A stretch of DNA of 52,283 nt from JAHBXC01 sp964350875 (GCA_964350875.1 CAYGLT010000007.1:1-52283), one strand, 5' to 3'. Positions 8,645 through 17,495 are shown, counted from the stretch's first letter. Program-made: numbers and translations. Notes: generated by a model from the sequence alone, not told the origin.

Positions 8645-9336
8645 TGCGCAGTCTGTGGATCATCATCACGACGCTGGCCCTCGCGAACTTCCTTGCGGTT
8701 GTCGGTGTGGTCGCGTGGCTCGGAAGCACGGGCCGGCTCTCCAACGAGCGCCTGCATCAGGTTCGCGAGATCTTCAAGACCACCGTTGATGAGGACATGG
8801 CCGCCGAGAAGACCCGCGAAGCCGAGGAGGCGCGCAAGGCGGCGGACGCGGCGCAGGAGGCGTTCTTCGGCGAGCCGCCCACGCCCGCGGAGAACGAGGT
8901 CGCGGCGCAGCAGGAGGTCTCGAACGCGGCCCAGCAGGACCTGTCGCGGCTGACGCGCGAGGCCGAGGACCTGCGCCGGACCTTCGCCCGCGAACTCGCG
9001 CAGATCGAGCGGGCCCGAGAGGAATTGAGGCAGGAGCGGGCGGACTTCGATGCGCTCAGGGCGCGGATCGCGGAGTTGGAAGGCAGCGAGCAGTTCGAGA
9101 AGGCCGTGGCGCTGTACCAGCAACTCAAGCCCAAGCAGGCCAAGGAACTCCTGCAAACGCTGATCGATCAGGGAGACATCGAGCAGGCGGTGTCATACCT
9201 CAATGCGCTGCAGGTGCGCACGGCGAGCAAGATCATCGCCGAGTTCGAGGATCCGTATCTGGCAGCCACTTTGCTTGAACGCGTCAGGACGCGCGGCCTG
9301 GAGGTCGCGGCGCAGACGACGCCTTCGAGCCAGTGA
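8644..9336 (+). CDS. MotE-like membrane-anchored coiled-coil protein of the flagellar operon
   Basis: 230 residues. One N-terminal membrane segment (about 3-26, IIITTLALANFLAVVGVVAW), then a long Glu/Ala-rich coiled coil (about 45-140) and a C-terminal MgtE-N-like module with KAVALYQQLKPKQAKELLQT and ALQVRTASKIIAEF. This is the architecture of MotE, a protein found between fliJ and fliK in several bacteria and reported to act with the stator protein MotC. No stator genes are nearby. The start overlaps the fliJ stop by one base and fliK begins immediately after its stop, so it is tightly embedded in the operon. Assignment rests on architecture and position. Confidence 0.72.
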   Translation: MRSLWIIITTLALANFLAVVGVVAWLGSTGRLSNERLHQVREIFKTTVDEDMAAEKTREAEEARKAADAAQEAFFGEPPTPAENEVAAQQEVSNAAQQDLSRLTREAEDLRRTFARELAQIERAREELRQERADFDALRARIAELEGSEQFEKAVALYQQLKPKQAKELLQTLIDQGDIEQAVSYLNALQVRTASKIIAEFEDPYLAATLLERVRTRGLEVAAQTTPSSQ

Positions 9337-11139
9337 ATGCCTCCTCAAGCGATCGCAAGCCCCATCCCGACGACGCCCGCCGCGCCGAAACAGCCCGCGA
9401 GCGACCCGCGCACCGCTCAGCGGTCGCGCACGACCGACGGAGGACGCGCAGCCGACGCGCCGAGCCAGCGCAACGATCGCGCGAGAGCGCCCAAGGAACG
9501 ATCGTCGTTCGATGATGCGCTCGACCGGGCTCGCAAGATCGACGAGCCCGCGGCGACCCCCGCGAAGAGCGGAGAGACGGCGCCCGAACCGACCGACTCT
9601 GTCGCCGACACGCCAGTGACCGACGCGGCGGATCGTCCCGTCGAGGCGGATGACAAGCCACCGGAGTCCAAGGGCGAGCACGACGCGGCCCAGGATGGCG
9701 AAGCCGTTGATGCCGAGACGGTCTCGAATGAGACCTCGGCTGCGGACAGCGACGAGTCAGCGCAGCGTATCGCCGGCGCAGTGGCCGCGACCAACGAGCC
9801 GCGGGGGGGGGCCGGAGCGCGGTCCGCGGAAGTGAGCGGGCAGCGTTCTGAGCGGCCCTTGGAAGGTAAGACGACCGCAGACCGTGCTCCCGAGCGGGCA
9901 GCGCAGCCTGTGGATGGCAAGCCGAAGACCAACACGGCGCCCGCACAAGCGACCGAGTCTGCGCCCGATGCGGATGGGGCCGACGCGCCCTTGAAGACCA
10001 ACTTGCCGCGCGGCACGGCGAAGGTCGACAAGTCCGAGTCCCAAGCGCAGGCCACGGACTCGAGCGAACGAACGCCGGCAGAACGCACCGAGCGGGCGGA
10101 GCGCGCCGTGCGGCTGAGCGAGCGCATTGTTCCGGAGAGCGAGGAGCCCGCGCCTCGTGTGGAAGAGCGGCCCGCGAACGGCGAGCGCGTGCGGCGACCG
10201 GAGAGCACGACCGTTTTCGGTGACGCCGATGGCGCGACCGAATCGTCGGACATCGAGCCGCGGCCCGTTCCCGAGACCCAGCCGGTGCGTGTCGAGCGGC
10301 CTGTGGTCTCGCGCGAGCGGACGGTGACCGAGCCGGCGCAATCGACTGCGACTGACGGTGAAGGCGAGGCGCCCACCCCCGCAAGCCCCGGCGCAGTGCA
10401 GGCGGCGAACGCCGGCGCACGCCTGTCGTCGGACGATGACGGCGCGCAGGACCGACACAAGGGGGCATCCCGGCAGAAAGCGGGCGTGGAGCGCGTCGAG
10501 TCTGCGGGCAGGCCCGCCGAGCCGACCACGACGAACGCAACAAACGCCAACACGGCGCACGAACCGCGCGGCGTCGGCGAGTCCCGCGCATCGACGGCGA
10601 ATCTTGCCCAAGCGAGGCCCGAGGCCGCGCAGCACGAGCAGGCGACCGTCGCGGCGGCGAACCGGGGGCTCGATGTTGCGCTGAAACAGCAGGGGGGGAG
10701 CGTGCAGATGCGGCTCGCGCCCGAATCGCTGGGTGCGCTCAAGGTCGAGATGACGATTTCGCGGGGTGTTGTGGCCGCGACCCTGCAGGCGTCGACGCCC
10801 GAGGCACGCGAGTTGCTTACGCGGAACATCGAAACGCTCCGTTCCTCGCTGGAGGCGAAGGGGCTGAGCGTGGAACGCCTTTCGATCACACTCGCGCCCG
10901 CGAGCCAGGGAGGGTCAAGCGGGCAGTCCTTCAACACCAACTCCGGACCTCAGAGCCAGCACCAGCCGGCGCAGGGGAGCGGGGGACAGCAGAGTTCCGA
11001 CCACGACGCGGGCGGCGAACGGAGCAGGGGCTTCTTCGAGCACCACGAGCGTCACCGTCAGGATCAGCGCGGCGCGAAGGACCACGAGACGGACGAGCGG
11101 CTCTTCAAATACCGGATGGGCCTGCACACGATCGCCTGA
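9337..11139 (+). CDS. fliK: Flagellar hook-length control protein FliK
   Basis: 600 residues, longer than the usual 350-450. FliK is the secreted ruler that stops hook growth and switches export to filament subunits. Residues 1 to about 440 are low-complexity, rich in A, E, P, T, S and R, and probably unfolded; ruler length is expected to relate to hook length. The C-terminal switch domain (about 445-530) is clear: LKQQGGSVQMRLAPESLGAL, then VEMTISRGVVAATLQASTPE and LEAKGLSVERLSITLAP. A further Ser/Gln/His-rich tail follows. A run of nine G lies in the linker (9803-9811) and one of seven G just before the switch domain (10692-10698). Confidence 0.93.
   Translation: MPPQAIASPIPTTPAAPKQPASDPRTAQRSRTTDGGRAADAPSQRNDRARAPKERSSFDDALDRARKIDEPAATPAKSGETAPEPTDSVADTPVTDAADRPVEADDKPPESKGEHDAAQDGEAVDAETVSNETSAADSDESAQRIAGAVAATNEPRGGAGARSAEVSGQRSERPLEGKTTADRAPERAAQPVDGKPKTNTAPAQATESAPDADGADAPLKTNLPRGTAKVDKSESQAQATDSSERTPAERTERAERAVRLSERIVPESEEPAPRVEERPANGERVRRPESTTVFGDADGATESSDIEPRPVPETQPVRVERPVVSRERTVTEPAQSTATDGEGEAPTPASPGAVQAANAGARLSSDDDGAQDRHKGASRQKAGVERVESAGRPAEPTTTNATNANTAHEPRGVGESRASTANLAQARPEAAQHEQATVAAANRGLDVALKQQGGSVQMRLAPESLGALKVEMTISRGVVAATLQASTPEARELLTRNIETLRSSLEAKGLSVERLSITLAPASQGGSSGQSFNTNSGPQSQHQPAQGSGGQQSSDHDAGGERSRGFFEHHERHRQDQRGAKDHETDERLFKYRMGLHTIA
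9803..9811. repeat. Nine-base G homopolymer inside fliK
   Basis: Nine consecutive G in the disordered linker of fliK, in frame as R-G-G-A. Such tracts are prone to slippage; a one-base change would remove the C-terminal switch domain. Whether it varies in the population is unknown, and it could also be a sequencing-length uncertainty. Confidence 0.9.
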
Positions 11140-11171
11140 CCTGACACGAACGAACCACACGGGACCAAGCC

Positions 11172-11615
11172 ATGTCTGCGATTGACGCAAGCGGTTCAAC
11201 GAATGTGCCTCAGTCCTCCGGGAACGCGTTCAGCGCGCTCTCGAGCGGCGAGTTCCTCGACATCATGTTCTCCGAACTGGCGAACCAGGACCCGCTCTCG
11301 CCCACCGACACCCAGGCGCTGCTCGACCAGATCGGCACGATCCGCTCGATCGAGAGCGACCTGTCGCTCAAGACCTCGATCGAGACGCTGGTGAAGCAGA
11401 ACGGGCTTTCCGCCGCGGGCGGGCTCGTTGGCAAGTATGTCTCGGGTCTGACGACCAGCGGCATCCGCGTGGACGGCATCGTGATCTCCGTCAAATCAAC
11501 GCGCACCGGCCCCGTGCTGAACCTGGGCAACAACTACACGCTCCCGTTCGACCGCGTCGAGGACATCGTGGACCCGGCGTTCTTCGAGTCGCTCCGTGAG
11601 GAGGGCGCTGAATGA
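11172..11615 (+). CDS. flgD: Flagellar hook capping protein FlgD (short form)
   Basis: 147 residues, the short form without the Ig/tudor-like C-terminal domains of enteric FlgD. FlgD caps the growing hook. The family core is SGEFLDIMFSELANQDPLSP followed by QALLDQIGTIRSIESDLSL (consensus F-L-x-L-L-x-x-Q-L-x-x-Q-D-P-x-x-P and Q-x-x-x-F-S-x-v-E). The second half, GGLVGKYVSGLTTSGIRVDG, is the G-x-x-V-x-x-x-V-x-x-x-G-x-V segment. It lies 32 bases after fliK and its stop overlaps the next gene as ATGA. Confidence 0.92.
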   Translation: MSAIDASGSTNVPQSSGNAFSALSSGEFLDIMFSELANQDPLSPTDTQALLDQIGTIRSIESDLSLKTSIETLVKQNGLSAAGGLVGKYVSGLTTSGIRVDGIVISVKSTRTGPVLNLGNNYTLPFDRVEDIVDPAFFESLREEGAE

Positions 11616-12124
11616 GCCCCGTGCGCACTTCCGGCAATCCCCTGGACCTGCTTCGCCAACTCGGTGCGGGCGTACGCCCGGACGGGATCGGCGCGCAGAG
11701 CAACAAGGCCGCGTCCGGTCTGGAGAGCGCGTCGTTCGACGACCTTCTGGCGCTGGCAAAGGAAGGGAATGTCGAGCCGGGCTCGCCGCTGAGCCTCGCG
11801 CAGGATGTCCGCCCGGATCTGTCCGACGACGCGCTGGCCGCGCTGGCGATCGCGACCGACGCCGCCGAGGCGCAGGGCGCCGCTCGTCTGGCGGCGCAGA
11901 TCGACGGGCAGATCGTGACGATCGATGTGCACCGCCGGGAGATCGTGGAGGTCAAGCCCGCGCAGGCGAACGCGGTGTTTACCGGTGTGGACGCATTCGT
12001 TGCGCTCGACAACGCCCCGCTTGGAGGAACGCAGGAATCAGGGAGTGGCGCACCGCTTGCGTTGCCCGGTTCCCTGTCCCTGAATCAGACGCTGAGCCGT
12101 CTGATCGAGAACCGCGCCGGCTGA
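11612..12124 (+). CDS. Small flagellar operon protein (TIGR02530-like)
   Basis: 170 residues, starting inside the flgD stop (ATGA). The middle, about residues 60-130, resembles the conserved 'flagellar operon protein' family that follows flgD in Bacillus, clostridia and spirochaetes: LSDDALAALAIATDAAEAQG, then IDGQIVTIDVHRREIVEVKP and NAVFTGVDAFVALD, matching the usual 'A-x-x-K-G', 'D-x-x-x-I-V-x-v-x-n-x-x-V' and 'N-v-F-T-n-I-D-x-A' pattern. The molecular role of that family is not established as far as I know. The N- and C-terminal extensions are low complexity. The family match is from memory and needs a profile search. Confidence 0.62.
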   Translation: MSPVRTSGNPLDLLRQLGAGVRPDGIGAQSNKAASGLESASFDDLLALAKEGNVEPGSPLSLAQDVRPDLSDDALAALAIATDAAEAQGAARLAAQIDGQIVTIDVHRREIVEVKPAQANAVFTGVDAFVALDNAPLGGTQESGSGAPLALPGSLSLNQTLSRLIENRAG

Positions 12125-12179
12125 GCCGCCGCGAGAGAGATACGCCGGTCGGTTGACGCCGCCGCGCACGACACGCCAC

Positions 12180-12196
12180 CCTCGGCGGAGCCGAGG
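12180..12196 (+). terminator. Hairpin between the TIGR02530-like gene and flgE
   Basis: A perfect 7-base-pair stem (CCTCGGC / GCCGAGG) with a 3-base loop and no T tract. A second GC-rich inverted repeat follows at about 12221-12241. These may slow polymerase or process the message so that flgE, needed in large amounts, is expressed differently from the genes upstream; function unproven. Confidence 0.3.
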
Positions 12197-12266
12197 AGCG
12201 ACACACAACGCACGAATCGACGCGGCGCATCGTTCGCCGCGCCGCGTTCCCAGGAGTGACGCCGGT

Positions 12267-14003
12267 ATGGCTTCTACGACTTCGCTGCTCACCGGACTGT
12301 CGGGCCTCGTCGCGAACTCGCGCCGCCTCGATGTCATCGGTAACAACATCTCCAATGTCAACACCACGGCGTTCAAGTCGAACCGCATGCACTTCGCGCC
12401 GGCCTTCTCGCGGAACATCTCGCTCGGCACGGCGCCGGGCGCCAACACGGGCGGCACGAACCCCGCGCAGGTTGGCCTAGGCGTCACCGTCGCGGGCACC
12501 CAGCGCAACTTCGCTACCGGGCCCATCAGCCCCACGGGCATCCCGACCGACCTCGCGATCGACGGCGACGGGTTCTTCGTCGTCCAGCGCGCCGGCCGCG
12601 AGTTCTACACCCGCGCCGGAGCGTTCCAACTCAACTCCGCGAACGAACTCGTCACCATCTCGGGCGAGCGTGTGCGCGGCTACGCGATCGACGACAACTT
12701 CACGCTCGTCACCGGGCAGGCGCAGGACATCTCGATCCCCGTCGGTTCGCTGACCATCGCGGAAGCCACCGAGAATGTGAACTTCGCGGGCAACCTCAAC
12801 GCGAGCGGCCCGCTCCCGACGATGGGCTCGACCACCGTCATCAACGAGGTCTGGCAGACCATCGCCGCCGTCCCGCTCACCCCGGCGAGCACGATGGGCA
12901 CGCTCGAAGACCCCGCCAACCCGGGCAACCCGCTGTTCCCGGGCGCCGGCGCGCCGTACACCTTCACGATCTCCGGCGCGCAGAAGGGCGACAAGACTCT
13001 TCCCGATTCGTCCCTGACGATCGACCCCGCCGTCACGACGGTGCAGGATGTCATCGACTTCATCGATGCGGCGTTCGGCATCGATCCGGGCGTGCTGAAC
13101 CCCGACGGCTCGACCTCCGGCGCGCAGATCGACGCGGCGGGCAACTTCTCGATCGTCGGCAACACGGGCTCGTTCAACACGATCCAACTCGACGCGGGCG
13201 ACATCAGTTTCACCGACAACGCGGGCGCGATCGCGACCAACCCGTTCTCGATCACCACCGCCGTTGAAGCCGACGGCGAGAGCATCCGCACGACCTTCAT
13301 CGTGTACGACTCGCTGGGCACACCGCTCGAGGTGGACCTGACCCTCGCGCTCGAGTCCACCAGCGACGCGGGCACCGTCTGGCGTTACTACGCCGAGTCG
13401 CCCGATCACATCGACCCGCTGCTCCCCAGCCGCCTCGTGACGACGGGCACGCTCGAGTTCGACAACTTCGGCCGCCTGCAGACGACCGCGCCGATCAGCA
13501 TCTCGCTCGGCCGCGATCAGACCGGCGCCGTCGATCCACTCGATTTCACCCTCACGCTCGACAGCGGCAGCGACTCGGTCACCGCGCTGACCGACACTTC
13601 CGACGAATCCGCGATCGCCGCGGTCAACCAGGACGGCTCGCCTCTGGGCGTGCTCGACTCGTTCAGCGTCGGCGAGGACGGCGTGATCACGGGCGGGTTC
13701 AGCAACGGCCTGACGCGCACGATCGGGCAGATCATCATCGCGACCTTCACGAACCCCGAGGGCCTGATCGACGCGGGCAACAACCTGTTCGCCGTCGGCC
13801 CCAACTCGGGCACCGCGCTGATCACCACCCCGGGCAACTTCGGCACGGGGCGAATGATCGGCGGCGCGCTCGAGCAGTCGAATGTCGATCTTGGTCAGGA
13901 GTTCATCAACCTGGTGCTGACCCAGACCGGGTACTCGGCCGCGACCCGTGTGATCCAGACCACGGACGAGTTGATCCAGCAACTCCTGGTTCTGGGCCGA
14001 TAA
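12267..14003 (+). CDS. flgE: Flagellar hook protein FlgE
   Basis: 578 residues. FlgE polymerises into the hook. The ATG at 12267 is chosen because CAGGAG lies 11 bases upstream and the protein then begins MASTTSLLTGLSGLVANSRR, the normal hook/rod opening, followed by LDVIGNNISNVNTTAFKSNR (N-N-I-S-N-x-N-T-x-x-F-K). The hook family markers GISPTGIPTDLAIDGDGFFV-like segment and ATGP occur at about residues 80-105. The middle is an expanded, acidic, surface-exposed region (about 170-440). The C-terminus has LEQSNVDLGQEFINLVLTQT and YSAATRVIQTTDELIQQLL, the classic hook tail. It follows a 142-base intergenic stretch with hairpins. Confidence 0.96.
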   Translation: MASTTSLLTGLSGLVANSRRLDVIGNNISNVNTTAFKSNRMHFAPAFSRNISLGTAPGANTGGTNPAQVGLGVTVAGTQRNFATGPISPTGIPTDLAIDGDGFFVVQRAGREFYTRAGAFQLNSANELVTISGERVRGYAIDDNFTLVTGQAQDISIPVGSLTIAEATENVNFAGNLNASGPLPTMGSTTVINEVWQTIAAVPLTPASTMGTLEDPANPGNPLFPGAGAPYTFTISGAQKGDKTLPDSSLTIDPAVTTVQDVIDFIDAAFGIDPGVLNPDGSTSGAQIDAAGNFSIVGNTGSFNTIQLDAGDISFTDNAGAIATNPFSITTAVEADGESIRTTFIVYDSLGTPLEVDLTLALESTSDAGTVWRYYAESPDHIDPLLPSRLVTTGTLEFDNFGRLQTTAPISISLGRDQTGAVDPLDFTLTLDSGSDSVTALTDTSDESAIAAVNQDGSPLGVLDSFSVGEDGVITGGFSNGLTRTIGQIIIATFTNPEGLIDAGNNLFAVGPNSGTALITTPGNFGTGRMIGGALEQSNVDLGQEFINLVLTQTGYSAATRVIQTTDELIQQLLVLGR

Positions 14004-14185
14004 GCGGCCCCTGACGCGCGGACCGGCTGAGCGGGCGGCATAACCCGCACACTTCGCCGCTGTCGTCCGGACTGCGCAGCCCTCGCCGTCAACCGACCTT
14101 CCGACGCGTCCGATGATCCGCGTGTCCGCGCGCGGCCCGTGATGCGCCGCGCGCTCCCGTCACGACCACGCGGAGCGATCCCACG

Positions 14186-14788
14186 ATGGCCAAGGAACAG
14201 GCTGCGGCCAAGCCCAGCGAACAACCCGCCACCGAGGCGAAGAAGAAGGGCCTCCCGATCAAGACGATCGGGATCGTCGTGGGTCTTCTGGTCGTCGAAG
14301 CGGCGGGCATGTACTTCGTGCTCGGCGCGACCGGCGCTCCCAAGGAGACCGCGGCCGCCGAGGTCGACGGCGCTCACGGGGCCGCGAAGTCCGACGGTCA
14401 CGGCGGCGGGCATGGCGGGGGCCACGGCGACTCGGGCGGCGGGCCGATCCCCGCGATCATGGAGATCGGGGTGCTCAAGGAGCGCCTCCCCAACAGCAGC
14501 ACCGGCCGCCCGTGGATCTGGGACACCGAGGTCATCGTTCAGACCAAGGGCGTGGACGGCGAGCATGTGAAAGCGATCCTCGAATCGCGCTCGGCGGAGA
14601 TCCGCACCGGCATCGGGCGCATCTGGCGCACCGCGCAGCACGCCCACTTCAATGAGCCGGGATTGGAGACCCTGACCCGTCTGGTCACGGCGTTCCTCGA
14701 CGACCTGCTCGGCCCCGACCCCGAGGGCCACTCGTACATCAAGAAGGTTCTCCTGGCGAGGTGCGTCGGGTACCCGACCGATTATTGA
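14186..14788 (+). CDS. fliL: FliL-like membrane protein
   Basis: 200 residues. Short Lys/Ala-rich cytoplasmic N-terminus, one membrane segment (about 29-48, TIGIVVGLLVVEAAGMYFVL), a Gly/His-rich linker (about 65-88) and a globular C-terminal domain with VDGEHVKAILESRSAEIRTG and LTRLVTAFLDDLLG. This topology, together with the domain's SPFH-like length and its position just upstream of fliN, fits FliL, which forms a ring around stator units and steadies torque. Sequence similarity to textbook FliL is modest. The His/Gly-rich linker (GHGGGHGGGHGD) could bind metal. It is separated from flgE by 182 bases in which I see no gene. Confidence 0.68.
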   Translation: MAKEQAAAKPSEQPATEAKKKGLPIKTIGIVVGLLVVEAAGMYFVLGATGAPKETAAAEVDGAHGAAKSDGHGGGHGGGHGDSGGGPIPAIMEIGVLKERLPNSSTGRPWIWDTEVIVQTKGVDGEHVKAILESRSAEIRTGIGRIWRTAQHAHFNEPGLETLTRLVTAFLDDLLGPDPEGHSYIKKVLLARCVGYPTDY

Positions 14789-14946
14789 TCGCGCATTTCG
14801 CGTGAAACCGGCCGAGGGGCATTGACACGACGCCTCGCGCGCGGCAAAGTGGGGGAGAACGCGCAGGAAACTGCGGGTCGCCATGGATGGCGGCCGATGG
14901 TTGCTGGAGCCGACGCGCTCAGAGCGCGCGCCCAACGAGGTCACGG

Positions 14947-15552
14947 ATGGCCGATCAGGATCCCGAGAACATCCCGGAGCAGCCCGAGGACGCCGCGCCC
15001 GAAGCGGCGGGCGGTTCCGATGCGCCCGCGCCGGACGACATCGCCGAGGCGATCGACCGCTCCCAGCGTGCGGCCGAGTCGCTCGACGCCGACACGCAAT
15101 CCGACGCCCCGCCCGAGGATGTGAGCGAGGCGGCGGACGGCGCGCTGAAGACCGCCGAGGCCGCGGTCGCTGCCGCAAAGGGCCGGCAGGGCGAGACTTC
15201 CAACGGCGCCCCCGCGGCGACGAAGAACGCGAACGGCAGCCCCGAGGCCGTGGCGCTTCCCGACTTCAACGGGGCGCAAGCCGCCGCCAACGGGAGCGCG
15301 CGCGACATCGACCTGCTCGCGGATGTGAACCTCAATGTGACGATCGAACTCGGGCGCACCCGCATGCTCGTCGAGGATGTCCTGCGGCTGGGCGAGGGCT
15401 CGGTCGTGGAACTCGACAAACTCGCGGGCGACCCCGTCGATGTGTTCGTGAACGGACGCCATGTGGCGCGCGGCGAGGTGCTCGTCGTGAACGACAACTT
15501 CTGCGTCCGCGTTTCCGAAATCTTGAGCCGAAACCCCGGCTCTGACGACTGA
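14947..15552 (+). CDS. fliN: Flagellar motor switch protein FliN
   Basis: 201 residues with the ATG at 14947, which has GAGG six bases upstream; earlier in-frame starts lack this. FliN forms the lower C ring and docks FliH/FliI. Residues 1 to about 120 are an acidic Ala/Glu/Asp-rich linker. Residues about 122-195 are one SpoA domain: LLADVNLNVTIELGRTRMLV, then LRLGEGSVVELDKLAGDPVD and NGRHVARGEVLVVNDNFCVR, a near-perfect FliN signature. Only one SpoA domain is present, so this is not a FliM/FliN fusion. In most operons fliM would precede it; here a FliL-like gene does. Confidence 0.95.
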   Translation: MADQDPENIPEQPEDAAPEAAGGSDAPAPDDIAEAIDRSQRAAESLDADTQSDAPPEDVSEAADGALKTAEAAVAAAKGRQGETSNGAPAATKNANGSPEAVALPDFNGAQAAANGSARDIDLLADVNLNVTIELGRTRMLVEDVLRLGEGSVVELDKLAGDPVDVFVNGRHVARGEVLVVNDNFCVRVSEILSRNPGSDD

Positions 15553-15663
15553 TACACAACGCCGGCGCGGCGGGATGGTCCGTCCCGCCCCGACCCGGCG
15601 ACAATCGTGGTGGATTCTTCAACCGTCGGGCGGAGCCCGACGCGCCCAGCCAAGGACGGCGAC

Positions 15664-16512
15664 ATGGCGGCTCGCTCAGACATCTCACCGCGCACGCAGA
15701 GGTCGCGCGCGCTCCTCGCGGGCGCATTTCTTGCGCTCTGCCTCGGCCGACCCGGGGCGCACGCACAGACGATCGGCCCTGTCGCAAACTTCGGGCCAGC
15801 CCCGATCGACCTCCAATCGAACTCCGGCGCATCGACGGCCGCCCCCGCCGCGCAGGAACCGCGCGGTTCGGCGCAGGCCGCGGTCGAATCAAGGCCGCTG
15901 CTCTCCGCTGCGCCCAAGGCGGCGCCCGCGAGTCTCGAGGGCGAAGCGGCGCCCGAACGGTCCGAGCCCGCGTCGTGGCCGCGCGTCCTGGGCGCGTTGG
16001 CCGTCGTGATCGGGCTGATCTTCGCCGTGCGATTCATCCTGAAGAAGGTCTCCGCGACGGGCGGCTTGCGCGGCCAACTCGGCGCGGGCGGGCGCGCGCC
16101 GTCGGGCGTTCTCGAGGTGCTCGGGCGCTACCCGATCTCGCGCGGCCATTCGCTCGTGCTCCTGCGCGTTGATCAGCGCGTGCTCCTGCTCAGCCAGTCG
16201 TCGAGCGGCTTCAGCACGCTCGCGAACTTCGACGAGCCGTCCGATGTCGCGTCGCTCCTGATGAAGACGCGCGACGAGGACAGCGAGTCGCTCTCCGGGC
16301 GGTTCAGGCAGATGCTCAGCGCGTTCGAGCGCGACCCCGCGATGGGGAGCGCATCCGACCAGATCGATCTGACACGCCGCGCCCCGCTCGTCTCGCGCAG
16401 GTCCGCGCCGGCGCAGCAAGCGGCGACGGGCGTGCAGCGCGTCGCCACGCCGCGCGAGGCGCAGGAGGCGATCCGCAAGCGGCTCGCGACGCTCCGGGAG
16501 TCGGTCGCATGA
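15664..16512 (+). CDS. fliO: Flagellar export gate accessory protein FliO
   Basis: 282 residues using the ATG at 15664, preceded by AAGGA at a 7-base spacing; a GTG at 15607 would add 19 residues without a comparable site. A signal-like hydrophobic N-terminus (ALLAGAFLALCLGRPGAHAQ) is followed by a low-complexity periplasmic stretch, a membrane segment (about 109-127, VLGALAVVIGLIFAVRFIL) and the FliO/YlaN-like cytoplasmic part: SGVLEVLGRYPISRGHSLVL, RVDQRVLLLSQSSSGFSTLA. FliO assists assembly of the FliP-FliQ-FliR gate. The stop overlaps fliP by four bases (ATGA). Confidence 0.9.
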   Translation: MAARSDISPRTQRSRALLAGAFLALCLGRPGAHAQTIGPVANFGPAPIDLQSNSGASTAAPAAQEPRGSAQAAVESRPLLSAAPKAAPASLEGEAAPERSEPASWPRVLGALAVVIGLIFAVRFILKKVSATGGLRGQLGAGGRAPSGVLEVLGRYPISRGHSLVLLRVDQRVLLLSQSSSGFSTLANFDEPSDVASLLMKTRDEDSESLSGRFRQMLSAFERDPAMGSASDQIDLTRRAPLVSRRSAPAQQAATGVQRVATPREAQEAIRKRLATLRESVA

Positions 16513-17492
16513 GCGCCCGCCGTTCGATCCTGGTTGCGCTGCTCGCCGCGTTCATCGCGGCGGTGTTCGTTTCTCCGGCGTCCGCGCAGATGGGCCCGCC
16601 CACGCCCGAGGATTTTGCGCGTCAGCGCATCACCTCGCGACTTCCGGTCGATCCGCTCCAGCCGATCACGCCCGTGAGCGTGCTCGACAGCGCGGGGGAT
16701 CTGCTCTCTGTGGTGGGCGGAATCACCGGCGCGCAATCGGGCGCCACGCCCGCGCCGGTGATGCCCGGCGCGCCGGGCGGGCTCTCGACCACGCTGAATG
16801 TCGTATTGCTGCTCACGGTGCTGACGCTGGCGCCGGCGATCATGATCATGAGCACGAGTTTCGTGCGCATCATCGTGGTGCTGGGGCTCCTCAAGCAGGC
16901 GCTGGGGGCGCAGGGCCTCCCGCCCAGCCAGGTGATCACCGGGCTCGCGCTCTTCATGACCTTCCTCGTGATGGCGCCGACCTTCGAGCGCGTGTACGAC
17001 GAGGCCATCGCGCCGTACCAGCGCGGCGAGATCACCAGCCAACTCGACATGTGGAACCGCGCGAAGCAGCCGATGCGCGACTTCATGTTCGATCAGATCG
17101 AGGCCAGCGGCAACATGTCGAGCGTCTTCATGATGCTCAACTACCGGGGGATCGACACCTCCGAGCCCGAGAAACTCACCCGCGCGGATGTCGATGTCGT
17201 CACGCTGGTCCCCGCGTTCATGCTGAGCGAACTCAAGGTCGCGTTCACGATGGGGTTCCGGGTGTACCTCCCGTTCCTCGTGATCGACATGGTGATCAGC
17301 AGCCTGCTCATCTCGATGAGCATGATGATGCTGCCGCCCGTCTTGATCTCGCTCCCGTTCAAGTTGCTGCTCTTTGTGCTCGTCGACGGGTGGAACCTGA
17401 TCGTGGGCTCGCTCATGACGAGTTTCGTCCAGCCGGGACAGATGGAGCGGTTGTCCAACTACGCGGCGGTCGCCGCAGGGGGGGGAGGGTAG
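16509..17492 (+). CDS. fliP: Flagellar type III export gate protein FliP
   Basis: 327 residues, about 80 more than enteric FliP because of a long stretch between the signal peptide (1-26) and the first core membrane helix. FliP with FliQ and FliR forms the helical export gate on the MS ring. Core motifs: TLAPAIMIMSTSFVRIIVVL, GLLKQALGAQGLPPSQVITG, VVTLVPAFMLSELKVAFTMG and VLISLPFKLLLFVLVDGWNL, all diagnostic. The gene ends in a run of eight G (17478-17485) just before the stop, encoding a Gly-rich tail; a slip there would change only the last residues and possibly the coupling to fliQ, which starts 3 bases later. Confidence 0.96.
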   Translation: MSARRSILVALLAAFIAAVFVSPASAQMGPPTPEDFARQRITSRLPVDPLQPITPVSVLDSAGDLLSVVGGITGAQSGATPAPVMPGAPGGLSTTLNVVLLLTVLTLAPAIMIMSTSFVRIIVVLGLLKQALGAQGLPPSQVITGLALFMTFLVMAPTFERVYDEAIAPYQRGEITSQLDMWNRAKQPMRDFMFDQIEASGNMSSVFMMLNYRGIDTSEPEKLTRADVDVVTLVPAFMLSELKVAFTMGFRVYLPFLVIDMVISSLLISMSMMMLPPVLISLPFKLLLFVLVDGWNLIVGSLMTSFVQPGQMERLSNYAAVAAGGGG

Positions 17493-17495
17493 CCC

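Noticed and set aside
14947..15552. fliN as a possible FliM-FliN fusion that would explain the missing fliM
   Set aside because: Only one SpoA domain is present and the N-terminal 120 residues are an acidic low-complexity linker, not the FliM middle domain.
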